From Prevotellaceae bacterium UBA4301 (lineage in GTDB: Bacteria; Bacteroidota; Bacteroidia; Bacteroidales; Bacteroidaceae): a stretch of DNA of 62,005 bases. Under the pieces are notes generated by a model that was not told the DNA's origin, did not search any database, and saw only the letters and a program-made list of their open reading frames with translations. The stretch is taken from assembly GCA_002395775.1 (NCBI GenBank), contig DGUV01000018.1, positions 304 through 62,308 of the forward strand, read 5' to 3'. Within the stretch, counting starts at the first letter, position 1, and the number at the start of each line of letters is the position of its first letter. The translations under genes and the position numbers were made by a program. Shown piece by piece: positions 42,248 through 52,270 of the stretch.

Positions 42248-43111
42248 ATGAGCAAGAAGTCGATAAGGTTTTTCAATGACCGCGAGGTGCGGGCCGTATG
42301 GGACGAGGAGAAATCTCTATGGTGGTTTTCTATTGTGGATATTGTTGGCGTCATTACGGATAGCCCGAGTCCGAGAAAGTATTGGAGTGTATTGAAAACC
42401 CGACTGAAGAAGGCTGGGAACGAGTTGACTACACGTTGTAGTCAACTGAAAATGACAGCCGCCGATGGTAAGCAATATGCTACTGATTGTTTTGCTCAGG
42501 ACGATATCATTCAATTAGTAAGGGTGATTCCAAGCAAGAAAACAGCAGATTTCCTCGACTGGTTCGTATATAGCGACAACACCATTGACGGACAGAGCAA
42601 GAAAAAGGCTTATACTCTCATGGAGAGCGGACTGCTCGACGACATGAAACCAGGAACGGTGAAGAGCCTGCAACAGATACACGCCTTCCTGTTTGGTGGG
42701 CTATATGATTTTGCTGGCAAGATACGCACCAAGACGATTTCGAAAGGTAACACTATTTTCTGTCTGGCCGAGCATCTGCACCAATATCTGCAAACGGTAG
42801 AGGGAATGCCAGATAGCACATTCGATGAGATTGTGGACAAGTATATAGAAATGAACATGGCCCACCCGTTTATGGAAGGCAATGGTCGTTCAACACGCAT
42901 CTGGCTCGACCTGATATTGAAGAAAAGACTCGGTCTCTGTATCGATTGGAGTAAGATAGGCAAACGCGACTATCTCAGTGCCATGATAGAAAGCGAGATG
43001 GACGGCAGCAAGATTCGAGAGCTGCTGCATCAAGCCCTCACAGACAAGATTGACGACCGCGAGACATTTATGAAAGGCATCGACTATTCCTATTATTACG
43101 AGCAAGAATAG
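42248..43111 (+). CDS. Bro-N domain fused to a Fic domain (putative AMP-transferase)
   Basis: This is a 287-residue protein. Residues 1-110 form a Bro-N DNA-binding-type module closely related to the remnant at 39655. Residues about 135-260 form a Fic domain with the full signature HPFMEGNGRSTR (206-217). Fic enzymes usually transfer AMP to a protein hydroxyl. I find no [S/T]xxxE[G/N] inhibitory motif in the chain, so autoinhibition by the standard helix is not evident. Lying between hsdS and hsdR in the same orientation, it may regulate the RM system or act as a linked toxin. Confidence 0.85.
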   Translation: MSKKSIRFFNDREVRAVWDEEKSLWWFSIVDIVGVITDSPSPRKYWSVLKTRLKKAGNELTTRCSQLKMTAADGKQYATDCFAQDDIIQLVRVIPSKKTADFLDWFVYSDNTIDGQSKKKAYTLMESGLLDDMKPGTVKSLQQIHAFLFGGLYDFAGKIRTKTISKGNTIFCLAEHLHQYLQTVEGMPDSTFDEIVDKYIEMNMAHPFMEGNGRSTRIWLDLILKKRLGLCIDWSKIGKRDYLSAMIESEMDGSKIRELLHQALTDKIDDRETFMKGIDYSYYYEQE

Positions 43112-43140
43112 GTCTTGGGCAATCAACAAGTAACAACATT

Positions 43141-46100
43141 ATGAGCACAAACCAATTCATAGAAGACAGCTACGAGAAGGCGCTCATCGAACTCTTCACA
43201 GAGCAGTTGGGCTACGACTACCTGAGCGGACGGGAAGCCCAGAGCGACTTCGTGGAGGCCGATTATTTCCACCCTTACTACCTCGAACGCCTGCGTCACA
43301 TGCTGAAGGTGCTGAACCCCACGCTGCATGTGGAAGCACTGGAGGAGGCAGAGCGAAAGGTGTGTCGCATAGAGGCAGGAAACATGGTGCAGAACAACGA
43401 ACTCTTCATGGACTACCTGCAACACGGCATAGAGGTGACCTACCACGACGGCAGGGAGCTGAAGCACGACATCGTGTATCTGGTGGACTACGACAATGTG
43501 GAACGCAACGACTTCCTGCTTGTGAACCAGTGGACCTATGTGGAGCACTCGAAGAAGAGGGCCGACCTCATCGTCTTCCTCAACGGACTGCCTGTGGTGC
43601 TGATGGAACTGAAATCGCCTTCACGCGAGGACACCGACGCCAGTGCCGCCTACCGACAACTGAAGAACTACATGAAGGAGATACCTTCGATGTTCACCTA
43701 CAACGCCTTCTGCGTGATGAGCGATATGACGGAGTCGAAGGCAGGAACCATCACAGCCAGCGAGGACCGCTACATGCAATGGAAATCGAAGGATGGCGTG
43801 TACGAGAGCAAGGAGGCTGTGGACTATGATGTGTTCTTCGAAGGAATGTTCCAGAAGGAGCATTTGCTGGACATCCTGAAGAACTTCATTTGCTTCAACA
43901 AGCACGAGAGTGGCGACGCCAAGATACTGGCCGCCTATCACCAATACTTTGCCGTCAGGAAGGCCATACAGCGCACGCGTGAAGCTGTAACTGGCGACGG
44001 CAAGATAGGTGTGTTCTGGCACACGCAGGGCTCGGGAAAGAGCCTCTCCATGGTGTTCTACGCCCACCTGCTGCAATCGGCTGTGGTGCAGCCCACAATC
44101 GTAGTCATCACAGACCGCAACGACCTGGACGAACAACTCTACGGGCAGTTCGCCCGATGCAAGGACTTCCTGAGACAGGTACCCGTGCAAGCCCACTCGA
44201 GAGAACACTTGCGCGAGTTGCTGGAGGGTAGGGCGGCAAACGGCATCATCTTCACCACGATGCAGAAGTTTGAGGAGTACGACGAACCCCTGTCAGAAAG
44301 GCGAAACATCATAGTGATGAGCGACGAAGCCCATCGCGGACAATATGGGTTTGAGGAGCGTGTGAACCCCGAAACGGGAAAGATAAGCATAGGCACAGCG
44401 CGACTCATCCACGACTCACTGCCCCATGCCTCGTTTGTGGGATTCACAGGTACGCCTGTGGAACTGAGAGACCGCAACACGAAGGAGGTGTTTGGCGACT
44501 ACATCGACGTGTACGATATGACGCAGAGCGTGCTGGACAAGGCTACGGTGCCTGTGTACTACGAGAGTCGCGTCATCAACCTGAGACTGAACGAGGAAGC
44601 GCTGGAACTCATCGATAAAGAATATGAACTGCTGGAGCAGGAAGGCGCTGGAAGCGACCAGATAGAGAAGAGCAAGCGCGACCTGTCGCACTTGGAGGAA
44701 CTGCTGGGTGCCGACGAAACCATAGACTCGCTGGTGCAGGACATCCTGAAACACTACGAAAACTATCGCGAACAGGAACTCACGGGCAAGGCCATGATAG
44801 TGGCTTACAGTCGCCCCATAGCCATAAAGATATACAAGCGACTGCTGGAACTGCGACCCGGGTGGACGGAGAAGGTGAAGTGCGTGATGACCAGCGGCAA
44901 CAACGACCCAGAGGAGTGGCGCGACATCATCGGCAACAAGCAATACAAACAGGAGTTGGCCCGGAAGTTCAAGGACGACGACGACCCCATGAAGATAGCC
45001 ATCGTGGTGGACATGTGGCTGACGGGATTCGATGTGCCTTCGCTGGCCACGATGTACGTCTTCAAGCCCATGAACGGCCACAACCTGATGCAAGCAATAG
45101 CCAGAGTAAATCGCGTGTTCAAAGGCAAGGTTGGTGGATTGGTGGTTGACTACATAGGCATAGCCCAAGCCCTGAAGGAGGCTATGAAAGCCTACACGCA
45201 GAACGACCGCCAACGCTACGGCGACCCCGATGTCAAGGGCGTAGCATTGGAGAAGTTCCAGACGGAACTGGAGATCTGTCGCGACCTCATGCACGGCTTC
45301 GACTATTCCCGATTCAGGGATGCCTCAGACCTCAGCAGAGCCGACATCATCAAGGGTGGAGCCAACTTCATGCTGGCACTCGACAAGCAACAGCAAAAGG
45401 CAGATTTCATAAAGCATGCTACGCTGCTGCACCAGAGCATAACGCTGTGTAGGAGTCTGCTTACTGAGTCGCAACGATGGGAGCAGGCCTTCTTTGAGAC
45501 GGTGCGTGTGACACTCATCAGGCTTGGTGGGAAAGGAAATATCACAAAGCGAGACATCGACAGACGCATACGCGAACTGATGAAACAGAGCGTGAAGAGC
45601 GAGGGAGTGATAAACCTGTTCCAGAATGTGGGAAGGGAATTCTCGCTCAACGACCCATCCTTCCTGAGCGAACTGGCTCGCATGAAGGAGAAGAACATCA
45701 GCATACAGATACTGGAAAGCCTGCTGAAGGACAAAGTAAGGACCTTCCAGCACAAGAATTTGGTGCAGAGCCAGAAGTTCTCGGAGATGATGAATGAGGT
45801 CCTGAGCAACTACCTGAAGGGCATGCTTACCAACGAGGAAGTGATAGAGGAATTGCTGGCGTTGGCAAAGCAAATCAGGGAGACTGAAGAACAGGGCAAC
45901 GAACTGGGACTGACGGAGGAGGAAAAGGCCTTCTACGATGCGCTGACACGCCCTCAGGCCGTCAGGGACATGTATGAGAACGACCAACTGGTGGCGATGA
46001 CAAAGGAACTGACCGACGCCTTGCGAAAGAATCGCACCATCGACTGGCAAAGGAAGGAATCGGCTCGTGCTGGCATGAGGAAGATGGTGAAGCGACTGCT

Positions 46101-46266
46101 GAAGAAGTATAACTATCCTCCAGAGGAGGCACAACACGCTATGGACATCGTGCTGAAGCAATGCGAGGAGTGGAGCGACGAAGAGGAGATGGCGAACAGC
46201 AAAGCTACTTACATAGAGTTGTTCGGCCACTCTGCCTCAGAGTTGCCACAAGCGGCAGAGGAATAA
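43141..46266 (+). CDS. hsdR: Type I restriction endonuclease, motor/nuclease subunit
   Basis: This 1041-residue protein has an N-terminal PD-(D/E)xK nuclease with RADLIVFLNG...MELKSP (about 142-160). The Walker A is HTQGSGKS (about 293-300), the DEAH box SDEAHRGQ (about 393-400), and GFTGTP and IARVNRVF are later helicase motifs. A C-terminal helical region binds the methylase. Together with hsdM and hsdS it makes a complete restriction system. The frame is intact along its whole length. It converges on the fucosidase gene with a 24-base gap and no clear terminator. Confidence 0.96.
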   Translation: MSTNQFIEDSYEKALIELFTEQLGYDYLSGREAQSDFVEADYFHPYYLERLRHMLKVLNPTLHVEALEEAERKVCRIEAGNMVQNNELFMDYLQHGIEVTYHDGRELKHDIVYLVDYDNVERNDFLLVNQWTYVEHSKKRADLIVFLNGLPVVLMELKSPSREDTDASAAYRQLKNYMKEIPSMFTYNAFCVMSDMTESKAGTITASEDRYMQWKSKDGVYESKEAVDYDVFFEGMFQKEHLLDILKNFICFNKHESGDAKILAAYHQYFAVRKAIQRTREAVTGDGKIGVFWHTQGSGKSLSMVFYAHLLQSAVVQPTIVVITDRNDLDEQLYGQFARCKDFLRQVPVQAHSREHLRELLEGRAANGIIFTTMQKFEEYDEPLSERRNIIVMSDEAHRGQYGFEERVNPETGKISIGTARLIHDSLPHASFVGFTGTPVELRDRNTKEVFGDYIDVYDMTQSVLDKATVPVYYESRVINLRLNEEALELIDKEYELLEQEGAGSDQIEKSKRDLSHLEELLGADETIDSLVQDILKHYENYREQELTGKAMIVAYSRPIAIKIYKRLLELRPGWTEKVKCVMTSGNNDPEEWRDIIGNKQYKQELARKFKDDDDPMKIAIVVDMWLTGFDVPSLATMYVFKPMNGHNLMQAIARVNRVFKGKVGGLVVDYIGIAQALKEAMKAYTQNDRQRYGDPDVKGVALEKFQTELEICRDLMHGFDYSRFRDASDLSRADIIKGGANFMLALDKQQQKADFIKHATLLHQSITLCRSLLTESQRWEQAFFETVRVTLIRLGGKGNITKRDIDRRIRELMKQSVKSEGVINLFQNVGREFSLNDPSFLSELARMKEKNISIQILESLLKDKVRTFQHKNLVQSQKFSEMMNEVLSNYLKGMLTNEEVIEELLALAKQIRETEEQGNELGLTEEEKAFYDALTRPQAVRDMYENDQLVAMTKELTDALRKNRTIDWQRKESARAGMRKMVKRLLKKYNYPPEEAQHAMDIVLKQCEEWSDEEEMANSKATYIELFGHSASELPQAAEE

Positions 46267-46290
46267 CATTACAAGAGCTCCCCCCCTTTT

Positions 46291-47625
46291 CTACAACAAA
46301 ATGTCGACGATGTGGTCAACTTCTGCCGGATGGGCAGGGAGCGTGATGCGGAGGGTGCGCGCCTTCTTGTCGTATCGACTGGGGGCACTGACCTGCTTGG
46401 GCTTCTTGGCAAGGGGAATCTCCAGTTCGGTGGTTTCGGCATCGAGGACGTGGAGGTAGAGATGGGTGTCGGTGGCTGTCGTCGTTCCCCAAGGCTGGTC
46501 GCCGATGGCGGTGCGACGTGTGCCGTAGATGGTGTGTCCGTTGACCTTCATCCACGCCCCTATCTGCTCCAGACGTTCCAACGACTGATGGGGCAGTTGT
46601 CCGTTGGGTTGCGGACCGATGTTGAGCAGGAGGTTGCTGCCCTTGCCTGCTGCGCGGACGATGAGTTGGATGAGTTCGGGACCTGACTTGTAATTGATGT
46701 CGGAAACCTTATAGCCCCACATGCCGTTCATGGTCTGACACATCTCCAGGGGGAGTTGACTGATGTCCTGACCCGAGAGGCCTGCCGTGTTCTCGCCGGG
46801 GAGGTCGCGTTCGAACATCTGGAAGTCCTCGCCCTCGATGGGACTGATGTGGTGATTGTTACCGATGAGCAAGGCTGGGTTGAAGGAGTGGCAATAGCGA
46901 TAGAACTCGGGCATGCGCCAGTCGAAGGGGATGGTGTCGCTGTCGTGGTCCCAATAGCCATCGAACCAGAGTGCACCGATGGGGCCGTACTGCGTGAGGA
47001 GTTCGGAGACTTGGCGTTTCATGAACGAGAAGTATTCGTCGTAGTTGGGATTTAGGACGCGCCCCGTGTTGTGTCCTGTGCGACCCAAGGGATAGTCGGG
47101 ACGAATCCAGTCGAGGATGCTATAATAAAGATGTAGGGCTATTCCCTGCTTCTGACAAGCCTCGGAGAGTTCCTTCAGCACATCGCGACGGAAAGGTGTG
47201 GCACGTACGATGTTATAGTCCGACTGGCGTGTGTTCCACATGGAGAAACCATCGTGGTGACGACTCGTGAAAGTGATGTATCGTGCTCCTGAGGCCTTGA
47301 TGGCTCGCACCCATTCGTCGGCATCGAAGCGATGGGGATAGAAGGCATCGGCGGCTTTGGCATATTCGTCCTTGTTGATGCCGGAGTTGAGATACCATTC
47401 GCCCTGTGCATAGGTGCTGTAGATGCCCCAGTGGATGAAGATTCCGAAGCGGAAGTCCTGAAACTCCTGGCGGTGCTGGAGGTTCTCTGGCGTGGGGTTG
47501 TAAGCTGCGCGAACGAAATTGAACATTGAAAATTGAACATTGAAGAGGAAGAAAAGGAGAAAAAAGGACCCTCTCTGTCTCTCCCCGTGGGGGCGAGAAA
47601 TAATTGTAGATTGTGATTTGTTCAT
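46291..47625 (-). CDS. Secreted GH29 alpha-L-fucosidase with a repeat-derived signal peptide
   Basis: This is a 444-residue protein. The GH29 catalytic domain starts near 55 (FGIFIHWGIYS) and has the HHDGFSMW loop (123-130) and the nucleophile D222 in ALWFDGYWD. A short C-terminal beta domain follows. It releases alpha-linked L-fucose from glycans. The N-terminus is odd: a 20-residue polar region, then a hydrophobic core FFLLFFLFNVQFSMFNF encoded by the AT-rich periodic repeat family. The promoter at 47649-47656 leaves 47625 as the first start, so this leader is probably used. Confidence 0.9.
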   Translation of the reverse strand: MNKSQSTIISRPHGERQRGSFFLLFFLFNVQFSMFNFVRAAYNPTPENLQHRQEFQDFRFGIFIHWGIYSTYAQGEWYLNSGINKDEYAKAADAFYPHRFDADEWVRAIKASGARYITFTSRHHDGFSMWNTRQSDYNIVRATPFRRDVLKELSEACQKQGIALHLYYSILDWIRPDYPLGRTGHNTGRVLNPNYDEYFSFMKRQVSELLTQYGPIGALWFDGYWDHDSDTIPFDWRMPEFYRYCHSFNPALLIGNNHHISPIEGEDFQMFERDLPGENTAGLSGQDISQLPLEMCQTMNGMWGYKVSDINYKSGPELIQLIVRAAGKGSNLLLNIGPQPNGQLPHQSLERLEQIGAWMKVNGHTIYGTRRTAIGDQPWGTTTATDTHLYLHVLDAETTELEIPLAKKPKQVSAPSRYDKKARTLRITLPAHPAEVDHIVDILL

Positions 47626-47640
47626 TGTGAATTGTGAATA
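47515..47640 (-). repeat. Periodic AT-rich repeats forming the fucosidase 5' end
   Basis: TTCAATGTTCAATTTTCAATG (minus strand, about 47547-47517) encodes the signal-peptide core. A second block TTCACAATTCACAATGAACAAATCAC (about 47638-47613, given here as a pattern of TTCACAA units) spans the start codon. A hairpin-like CGCCCCCACGGGG piece lies between. The same families occur inside other genes at 35813 and 54791. Confidence 0.65.
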
Positions 47641-47648
47641 GTCCTTTG

Positions 47649-47656
47649 CAAATTTA
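47649..47656 (-). promoter_or_regulatory. Fucosidase promoter (TAAATTTG)
   Basis: An exact TAnnTTTG on the minus strand, 24 bases upstream of the ATG. A weaker divergent box TAACTTAG at 47701-47708 could serve the GH2 gene. Confidence 0.6.
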
Positions 47657-47737
47657 GTGAAAAATCTTTAAGATTTTATGCTTGTAAGGAAAATAATTAC
47701 TAACTTAGCGACAGAAAACAATAAAACACCGAAAAAC

Positions 47738-50700
47738 ATGAAACGAACTATCGTGATGGCATTTGCTTTTCTCCTGACAGGAGTGGCAACGGCACAAACT
47801 ATGAAGGAGTGGGACAACGTGGCTGTGAATAGCCTGAATCGCACGAGAGCCCACACGTTGGAAATACCCGTAGAGAGCTCGGAATCAGCCATATCGGCAT
47901 ACACGCCGACGAATGCGCTGGAGGCTTCGCCCTACTTCCTGAACCTGAACGGAACGTGGAAGTTCCAGTGGGTGGGTACACCGGAACAGGCCAGCAAGAC
48001 CTTCTATCAGGACGCCTTCGACGCATCGGGATGGGACAACATCGAGGTGCCTTCCTCGTGGCAGGTGTACGGCATCAGGAACGGCAAGTCGTGGGACAAG
48101 CCCCTGTACGTCAACGTAAGCTATCCCTTCAGTTACGACAGTTCGACGTGGAGCGTGATGGCAGACCGTCCCGGATGGTTCACCTATACGGGTTCGAAGA
48201 AGAACCCCGTGGGTTCGTATCGTCGCGAATTCACCCTACCTTCTTCGTGGGACGGCAGAGACATCTTCCTGCGACTGAATGGTGCAGGACACGGGTACTA
48301 CGTGTGGGTGAACGGGGAGTTCGTGGGCTATGCCGAAGACTCGTATCTGCCCAGCGAATTCAACGTTACCGACAAGGTACGAAAAGGCGTGAACAACATC
48401 TCCATACAGATCTATCGCTTCACGAGCGGTTCGTTCCTCGAGTGCCAGGACTATTGGCGACTCACGGGTATCACGCGCGACATCTTCCTTTGGAGTGCCC
48501 CGAAGACCAACATCCGCGACCTCTTCTTCCGCACCACTGAACTGCGAAACGACAACACGGAGGCAAGCGCCCAACTGACGGTGAGCATAGGTGGCAAAAC
48601 ACCCTCGTCGACAACCCTGGAGGCAAGCATCTGCAACGGCGCACAGACGCTGGCATCACAAAGCATCAGCGTGACAAAGGTGGACGACTACAACATCACA
48701 TTCCCCAGCATATCGGGCATCAAGGCATGGAGTGCCGAAGCACCGCAACTCTACGACCTGGTGCTGAAACTCAAGCAAAACGGAACTGTCACCGACACGC
48801 GAGTGGTGAAGATTGGCTTCCGTACGGTAAGCGTGCGCAAGGATGGCGCTCTGCTGGTGAACGGCAATCGCATCATCTTCCACGGGGTAGACCGACACAG
48901 CTTTAGCGAGATGGGTGGACGAACCCTGACGAAAGAGGAGATAGAGAACGACCTGTTGCAGATGAAACGCCTCAACGTGAACGGTATTCGCACCAGTCAC
49001 TATCCCAACAATCCCTATCTCTATGACCTGTGCGACCGACTGGGTCTGTACGTGCTGGCAGAAGCCAACGTAGAGTGTCACGGAAACATGGGCCTGTCGA
49101 GTGTTGAAGCCTTCCGCCCCGCTATGGTGGAACGCTCCGTACGCCACGTCCTCACCTTCCGCAACCATCCTTCCATCGTCATCTGGAGTGCAGGTAACGA
49201 GAGCGGTGGCGGCGACAACTTCCGCACCGTGATGGACAGCATCGGTGCCCTCGACCCTACCCGACTCACACACTATGAAGGCAACAGCACATGGAGTTCT
49301 GTCACCAGCACGATGTACGGCAATCTCGGTTCGATGGAGAGTACGGGACGCGGACGCCTGCAGGACTATCAGAACGGCAAGACAGGCATTCGTCCGCACG
49401 TGCAGTGCGAGAACACCCACGCCATGGGTAACTCGATGGGCAACCAGCGCGAGTTCTTCGACATCTATGAGAAATATCCGGCTATGGCGGGAGAGTTCGT
49501 ATGGGACTGGAAGGACCAAGGTCTGCGTGTGACATCGGGCAACCAACCCCTCACCTTCGACATCAAGGGCAGACAGCAGAAGACTGACATACAATCGCAA
49601 CTCGACATCTCGAAAGGCGAATACTGGGCCTACGGAGGTGACTTTGGCGACAACCCCAACGACGGCAACTTCTGCTGTAACGGCGTGGTGCTGGCCGACT
49701 GTTCGCCTACTGCCAAGAGTTACAACATGAAGAAGATATACCAGCCTCTGGACTTCTTCGTGAAGGACAGCGTGGCAGGCACCTTTACCCTGAAGAGCAA
49801 ACTGCAACAGCGCACACTCAACGACCTGAACGTAAGTTACCGAATCCTGGAAGACGGTATAGAAATAGCCAACGGGAAAATCGACGATGTCAATCTGGCC
49901 ATTGGCGAAACGATGGACGTGACATTGCCCAAGGTGAAGGATATCATAGCAAATCCCGACAAGCCTACGGCAGAATACTTCATACGCTTCTCTGCCACAC
50001 AAAAGCAGGAAACGGAATGGGCAGTAGCCGGATTCGAGGTTGCCAACGAGCAGTTCAGAATACGCCGAGCCACTGACCGTAAGCCTTATGCAGCAGCAAG
50101 CGACGCTGCGGAACTGACCCTGTCGGCTTCCACTACCCTGGTAACCGTGAAGGGCGAGAACTTCAGTGCCACCTTCCGTAACGGAGAACTGAGGACCTAC
50201 ATCTACGGTACAAAGTCGCTGCTGGCAACGCCACTCACCCTGCAAGCCTTCAGAGTCCCCACCGACAACGAGGCTGGAAAGGCTTCCACCTACGACGACA
50301 TGGGACTTCGCAACCTCACGCTGACTCCCGGCAAATGGACGGCAAACAAGAGTGAGGACGGAAAGAGCGCAACCATCTCCATCACCAACACCTACAAGAC
50401 ATCGAACGGCACACAATTTATCGTAAACCAGAGTTTCCTCGTCTTTGCCGACGGCACCATTGTTGTCAACGCATCCATCGACCCGAGTTGCAAGGGTGCA
50501 GAACTGCCACGTCTGGGCATGCGTACCGAACTCATCAAGGGTATGGAAGAGATGAGATGGCTGGGAAGAGGACCTTGGGACAGCTATCGCGACAGAAAGG
50601 AATGTTGCCACGTAGGACTCTACAAGAGTACGGTGAGCGAACAATGGACCAACTTCGTGAAGCCTCAGGAAAACGGCAATAAGGAAGAGGTGCGCTGGTT

Positions 50701-52270
50701 GGCTCTGAACAACGAGAGCGGACAAGGACTGATGTTCGTTGCTCCCGAACTGATGGCAGCATCAGCAGGACACTGGAGAGCAGAGGACGTTTACAACAAC
50801 CGCAACGACAGGAAGAAGCATCCCAACGAAGTGAACTTCTGCCAGACGACGGTGGTGAACCTCGACGTTTACCAGCGTGCACTCGGCAATGCAAGCTGTG
50901 GTCCCGACGTCATCGACAAGTATAAGGTTCGTGCGCAGAAGGTGAACTATTCCTTCATCATCCTCCCCCTTGGCGAACAACTTACCGACAGCCAGTTGGC
51001 AGAGCGAGCAAGAGTAGCATCTCCCTTCTCTCCGAATGTTTCCATCAGCAGCAGCAAGGGCGTAGTAACACTGTCGACTACCAATCCTAATGCCACCATT
51101 CACTACTCCATCGACGGAGGAGAAGAGAAAATCTACACAGCACCCTTCTCCCTGCCCAAGGGCGGATTAGTGAGAGCCTACAGCACAATGGAGGGACGCC
51201 AGCCAAGTCCCGTCAACGAAGAGCAGATAGGAATCTATGTCAGCAAGAGCAAATGGACGGTGCTGAGCGTAAGCAGTGAACAAGGTGGAAACGAGGCTGC
51301 AAAGAATGTCATCGACGAGCAGTCGAACACCATCTGGCACACCCAGTACAATCCGCAGAAGCCTACCTGTCCCCATGAAATCGTCATCGACATGAATGCC
51401 TATTACCGTGTGGCAAAGTTCGTGTATCAGGGACGCGAGGATATGGGTAACGGACGCATTGCCAAATATGAATTCTATGTCAGCGCAAGTCCTACCGTCT
51501 GGGGAGCACCTGCCGCAACAGGCACACTGCAGAATAATTCCGAAGTGCAGGAGATAGACTTGCCCACACGCCCCGAAGGAAGGTATTTCCGACTCATCGT
51601 CACCTCCACACACGACAACCAGGGGTATGCCTCAGCAGCAGAGATAGGCATCATTCCCGAAGCTGAAATCTCAAGACCCGAAACGCCCACACCTGCCATC
51701 ACCACGGGTTCGTCCACCACATACTATTACCTGCGCCACAAGGCATCGGGACTCTACCTCCACCTTGTTGAAGGCAATTCCGAAGGTGCTTTCGCCCTGG
51801 GCGAGGTAACAAAGGACAACACCGAGGACTACAGCTATCGGTTTCAGTTTGGCAAGGTGAATAAGTACACGGCTTACTTCACCATGAAGACGCGTCAGCC
51901 CGTACGCTACATCACCGTTAGCGACTGGCATGTGAATGCGGAAGAAAAACTGACTTCCAGCAATCATGCACAATGGGTTCTCGTAGAACAATTGCCGAAC
52001 CAGATTATACGTCTGCGTGGAGCAGAACGTGGCACAGAATACTTCAATTTCGACCGCCAGACGGCTGGCAGTTACATCTATTCCAACAAGAAGACTGGCG
52101 CCGAGTTTGAAGTTATCAAACAAACCCAAATCGATGACGTCGTTCCTGTCGTAGGCGTTAAAAACGATGAGGGGAAAAGCGAGAAACTTTACACACTAAA
52201 CGGAAGACAGGCGAGCGAGAACGAACGCGGTATCGTTATTACGGAAAGCGGAAAGAAGATTAAGAGATGA
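47738..52270 (+). CDS. Large multidomain GH2 beta-galactosidase (LacZ-type)
   Basis: The start at 47738 (MKRTIVMAFAFLLTGVATA) gives 1510 residues and a signal peptide. Domain order: GH2 sugar-binding (about 60-250, with DYWRLTGITRDIFLW), Ig-like, TIM barrel with acid/base E488 in SAGNESGGG and nucleophile E586 in AGEFVWDW, DUF4981-like, and the LacZ small-chain domain (about 800-1085). A chitobiase-type C-domain (NPNATIHYSIDGGE, about 1125-1165), an F5/8 discoidin-like carbohydrate-binding domain (about 1175-1300), a lectin-like module (about 1320-1480) and a tail YTLNGRQASENERGIVI...KKIKR follow. Probably surface-exposed or secreted. The next gene overlaps by 4 bases. Confidence 0.93.
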   Translation: MKRTIVMAFAFLLTGVATAQTMKEWDNVAVNSLNRTRAHTLEIPVESSESAISAYTPTNALEASPYFLNLNGTWKFQWVGTPEQASKTFYQDAFDASGWDNIEVPSSWQVYGIRNGKSWDKPLYVNVSYPFSYDSSTWSVMADRPGWFTYTGSKKNPVGSYRREFTLPSSWDGRDIFLRLNGAGHGYYVWVNGEFVGYAEDSYLPSEFNVTDKVRKGVNNISIQIYRFTSGSFLECQDYWRLTGITRDIFLWSAPKTNIRDLFFRTTELRNDNTEASAQLTVSIGGKTPSSTTLEASICNGAQTLASQSISVTKVDDYNITFPSISGIKAWSAEAPQLYDLVLKLKQNGTVTDTRVVKIGFRTVSVRKDGALLVNGNRIIFHGVDRHSFSEMGGRTLTKEEIENDLLQMKRLNVNGIRTSHYPNNPYLYDLCDRLGLYVLAEANVECHGNMGLSSVEAFRPAMVERSVRHVLTFRNHPSIVIWSAGNESGGGDNFRTVMDSIGALDPTRLTHYEGNSTWSSVTSTMYGNLGSMESTGRGRLQDYQNGKTGIRPHVQCENTHAMGNSMGNQREFFDIYEKYPAMAGEFVWDWKDQGLRVTSGNQPLTFDIKGRQQKTDIQSQLDISKGEYWAYGGDFGDNPNDGNFCCNGVVLADCSPTAKSYNMKKIYQPLDFFVKDSVAGTFTLKSKLQQRTLNDLNVSYRILEDGIEIANGKIDDVNLAIGETMDVTLPKVKDIIANPDKPTAEYFIRFSATQKQETEWAVAGFEVANEQFRIRRATDRKPYAAASDAAELTLSASTTLVTVKGENFSATFRNGELRTYIYGTKSLLATPLTLQAFRVPTDNEAGKASTYDDMGLRNLTLTPGKWTANKSEDGKSATISITNTYKTSNGTQFIVNQSFLVFADGTIVVNASIDPSCKGAELPRLGMRTELIKGMEEMRWLGRGPWDSYRDRKECCHVGLYKSTVSEQWTNFVKPQENGNKEEVRWLALNNESGQGLMFVAPELMAASAGHWRAEDVYNNRNDRKKHPNEVNFCQTTVVNLDVYQRALGNASCGPDVIDKYKVRAQKVNYSFIILPLGEQLTDSQLAERARVASPFSPNVSISSSKGVVTLSTTNPNATIHYSIDGGEEKIYTAPFSLPKGGLVRAYSTMEGRQPSPVNEEQIGIYVSKSKWTVLSVSSEQGGNEAAKNVIDEQSNTIWHTQYNPQKPTCPHEIVIDMNAYYRVAKFVYQGREDMGNGRIAKYEFYVSASPTVWGAPAATGTLQNNSEVQEIDLPTRPEGRYFRLIVTSTHDNQGYASAAEIGIIPEAEISRPETPTPAITTGSSTTYYYLRHKASGLYLHLVEGNSEGAFALGEVTKDNTEDYSYRFQFGKVNKYTAYFTMKTRQPVRYITVSDWHVNAEEKLTSSNHAQWVLVEQLPNQIIRLRGAERGTEYFNFDRQTAGSYIYSNKKTGAEFEVIKQTQIDDVVPVVGVKNDEGKSEKLYTLNGRQASENERGIVITESGKKIKR

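Noticed and set aside
48656..50725. 689-codon open frame on the minus strand inside the GH2 beta-galactosidase
   Set aside because: It lies entirely opposite an intact gene with clear domains; its translation has no recognisable motif and reflects codon bias of the sense strand. Similar long antisense frames (e.g. 17947-19131, 44416-45294, 25859-26779) were rejected for the same reason.
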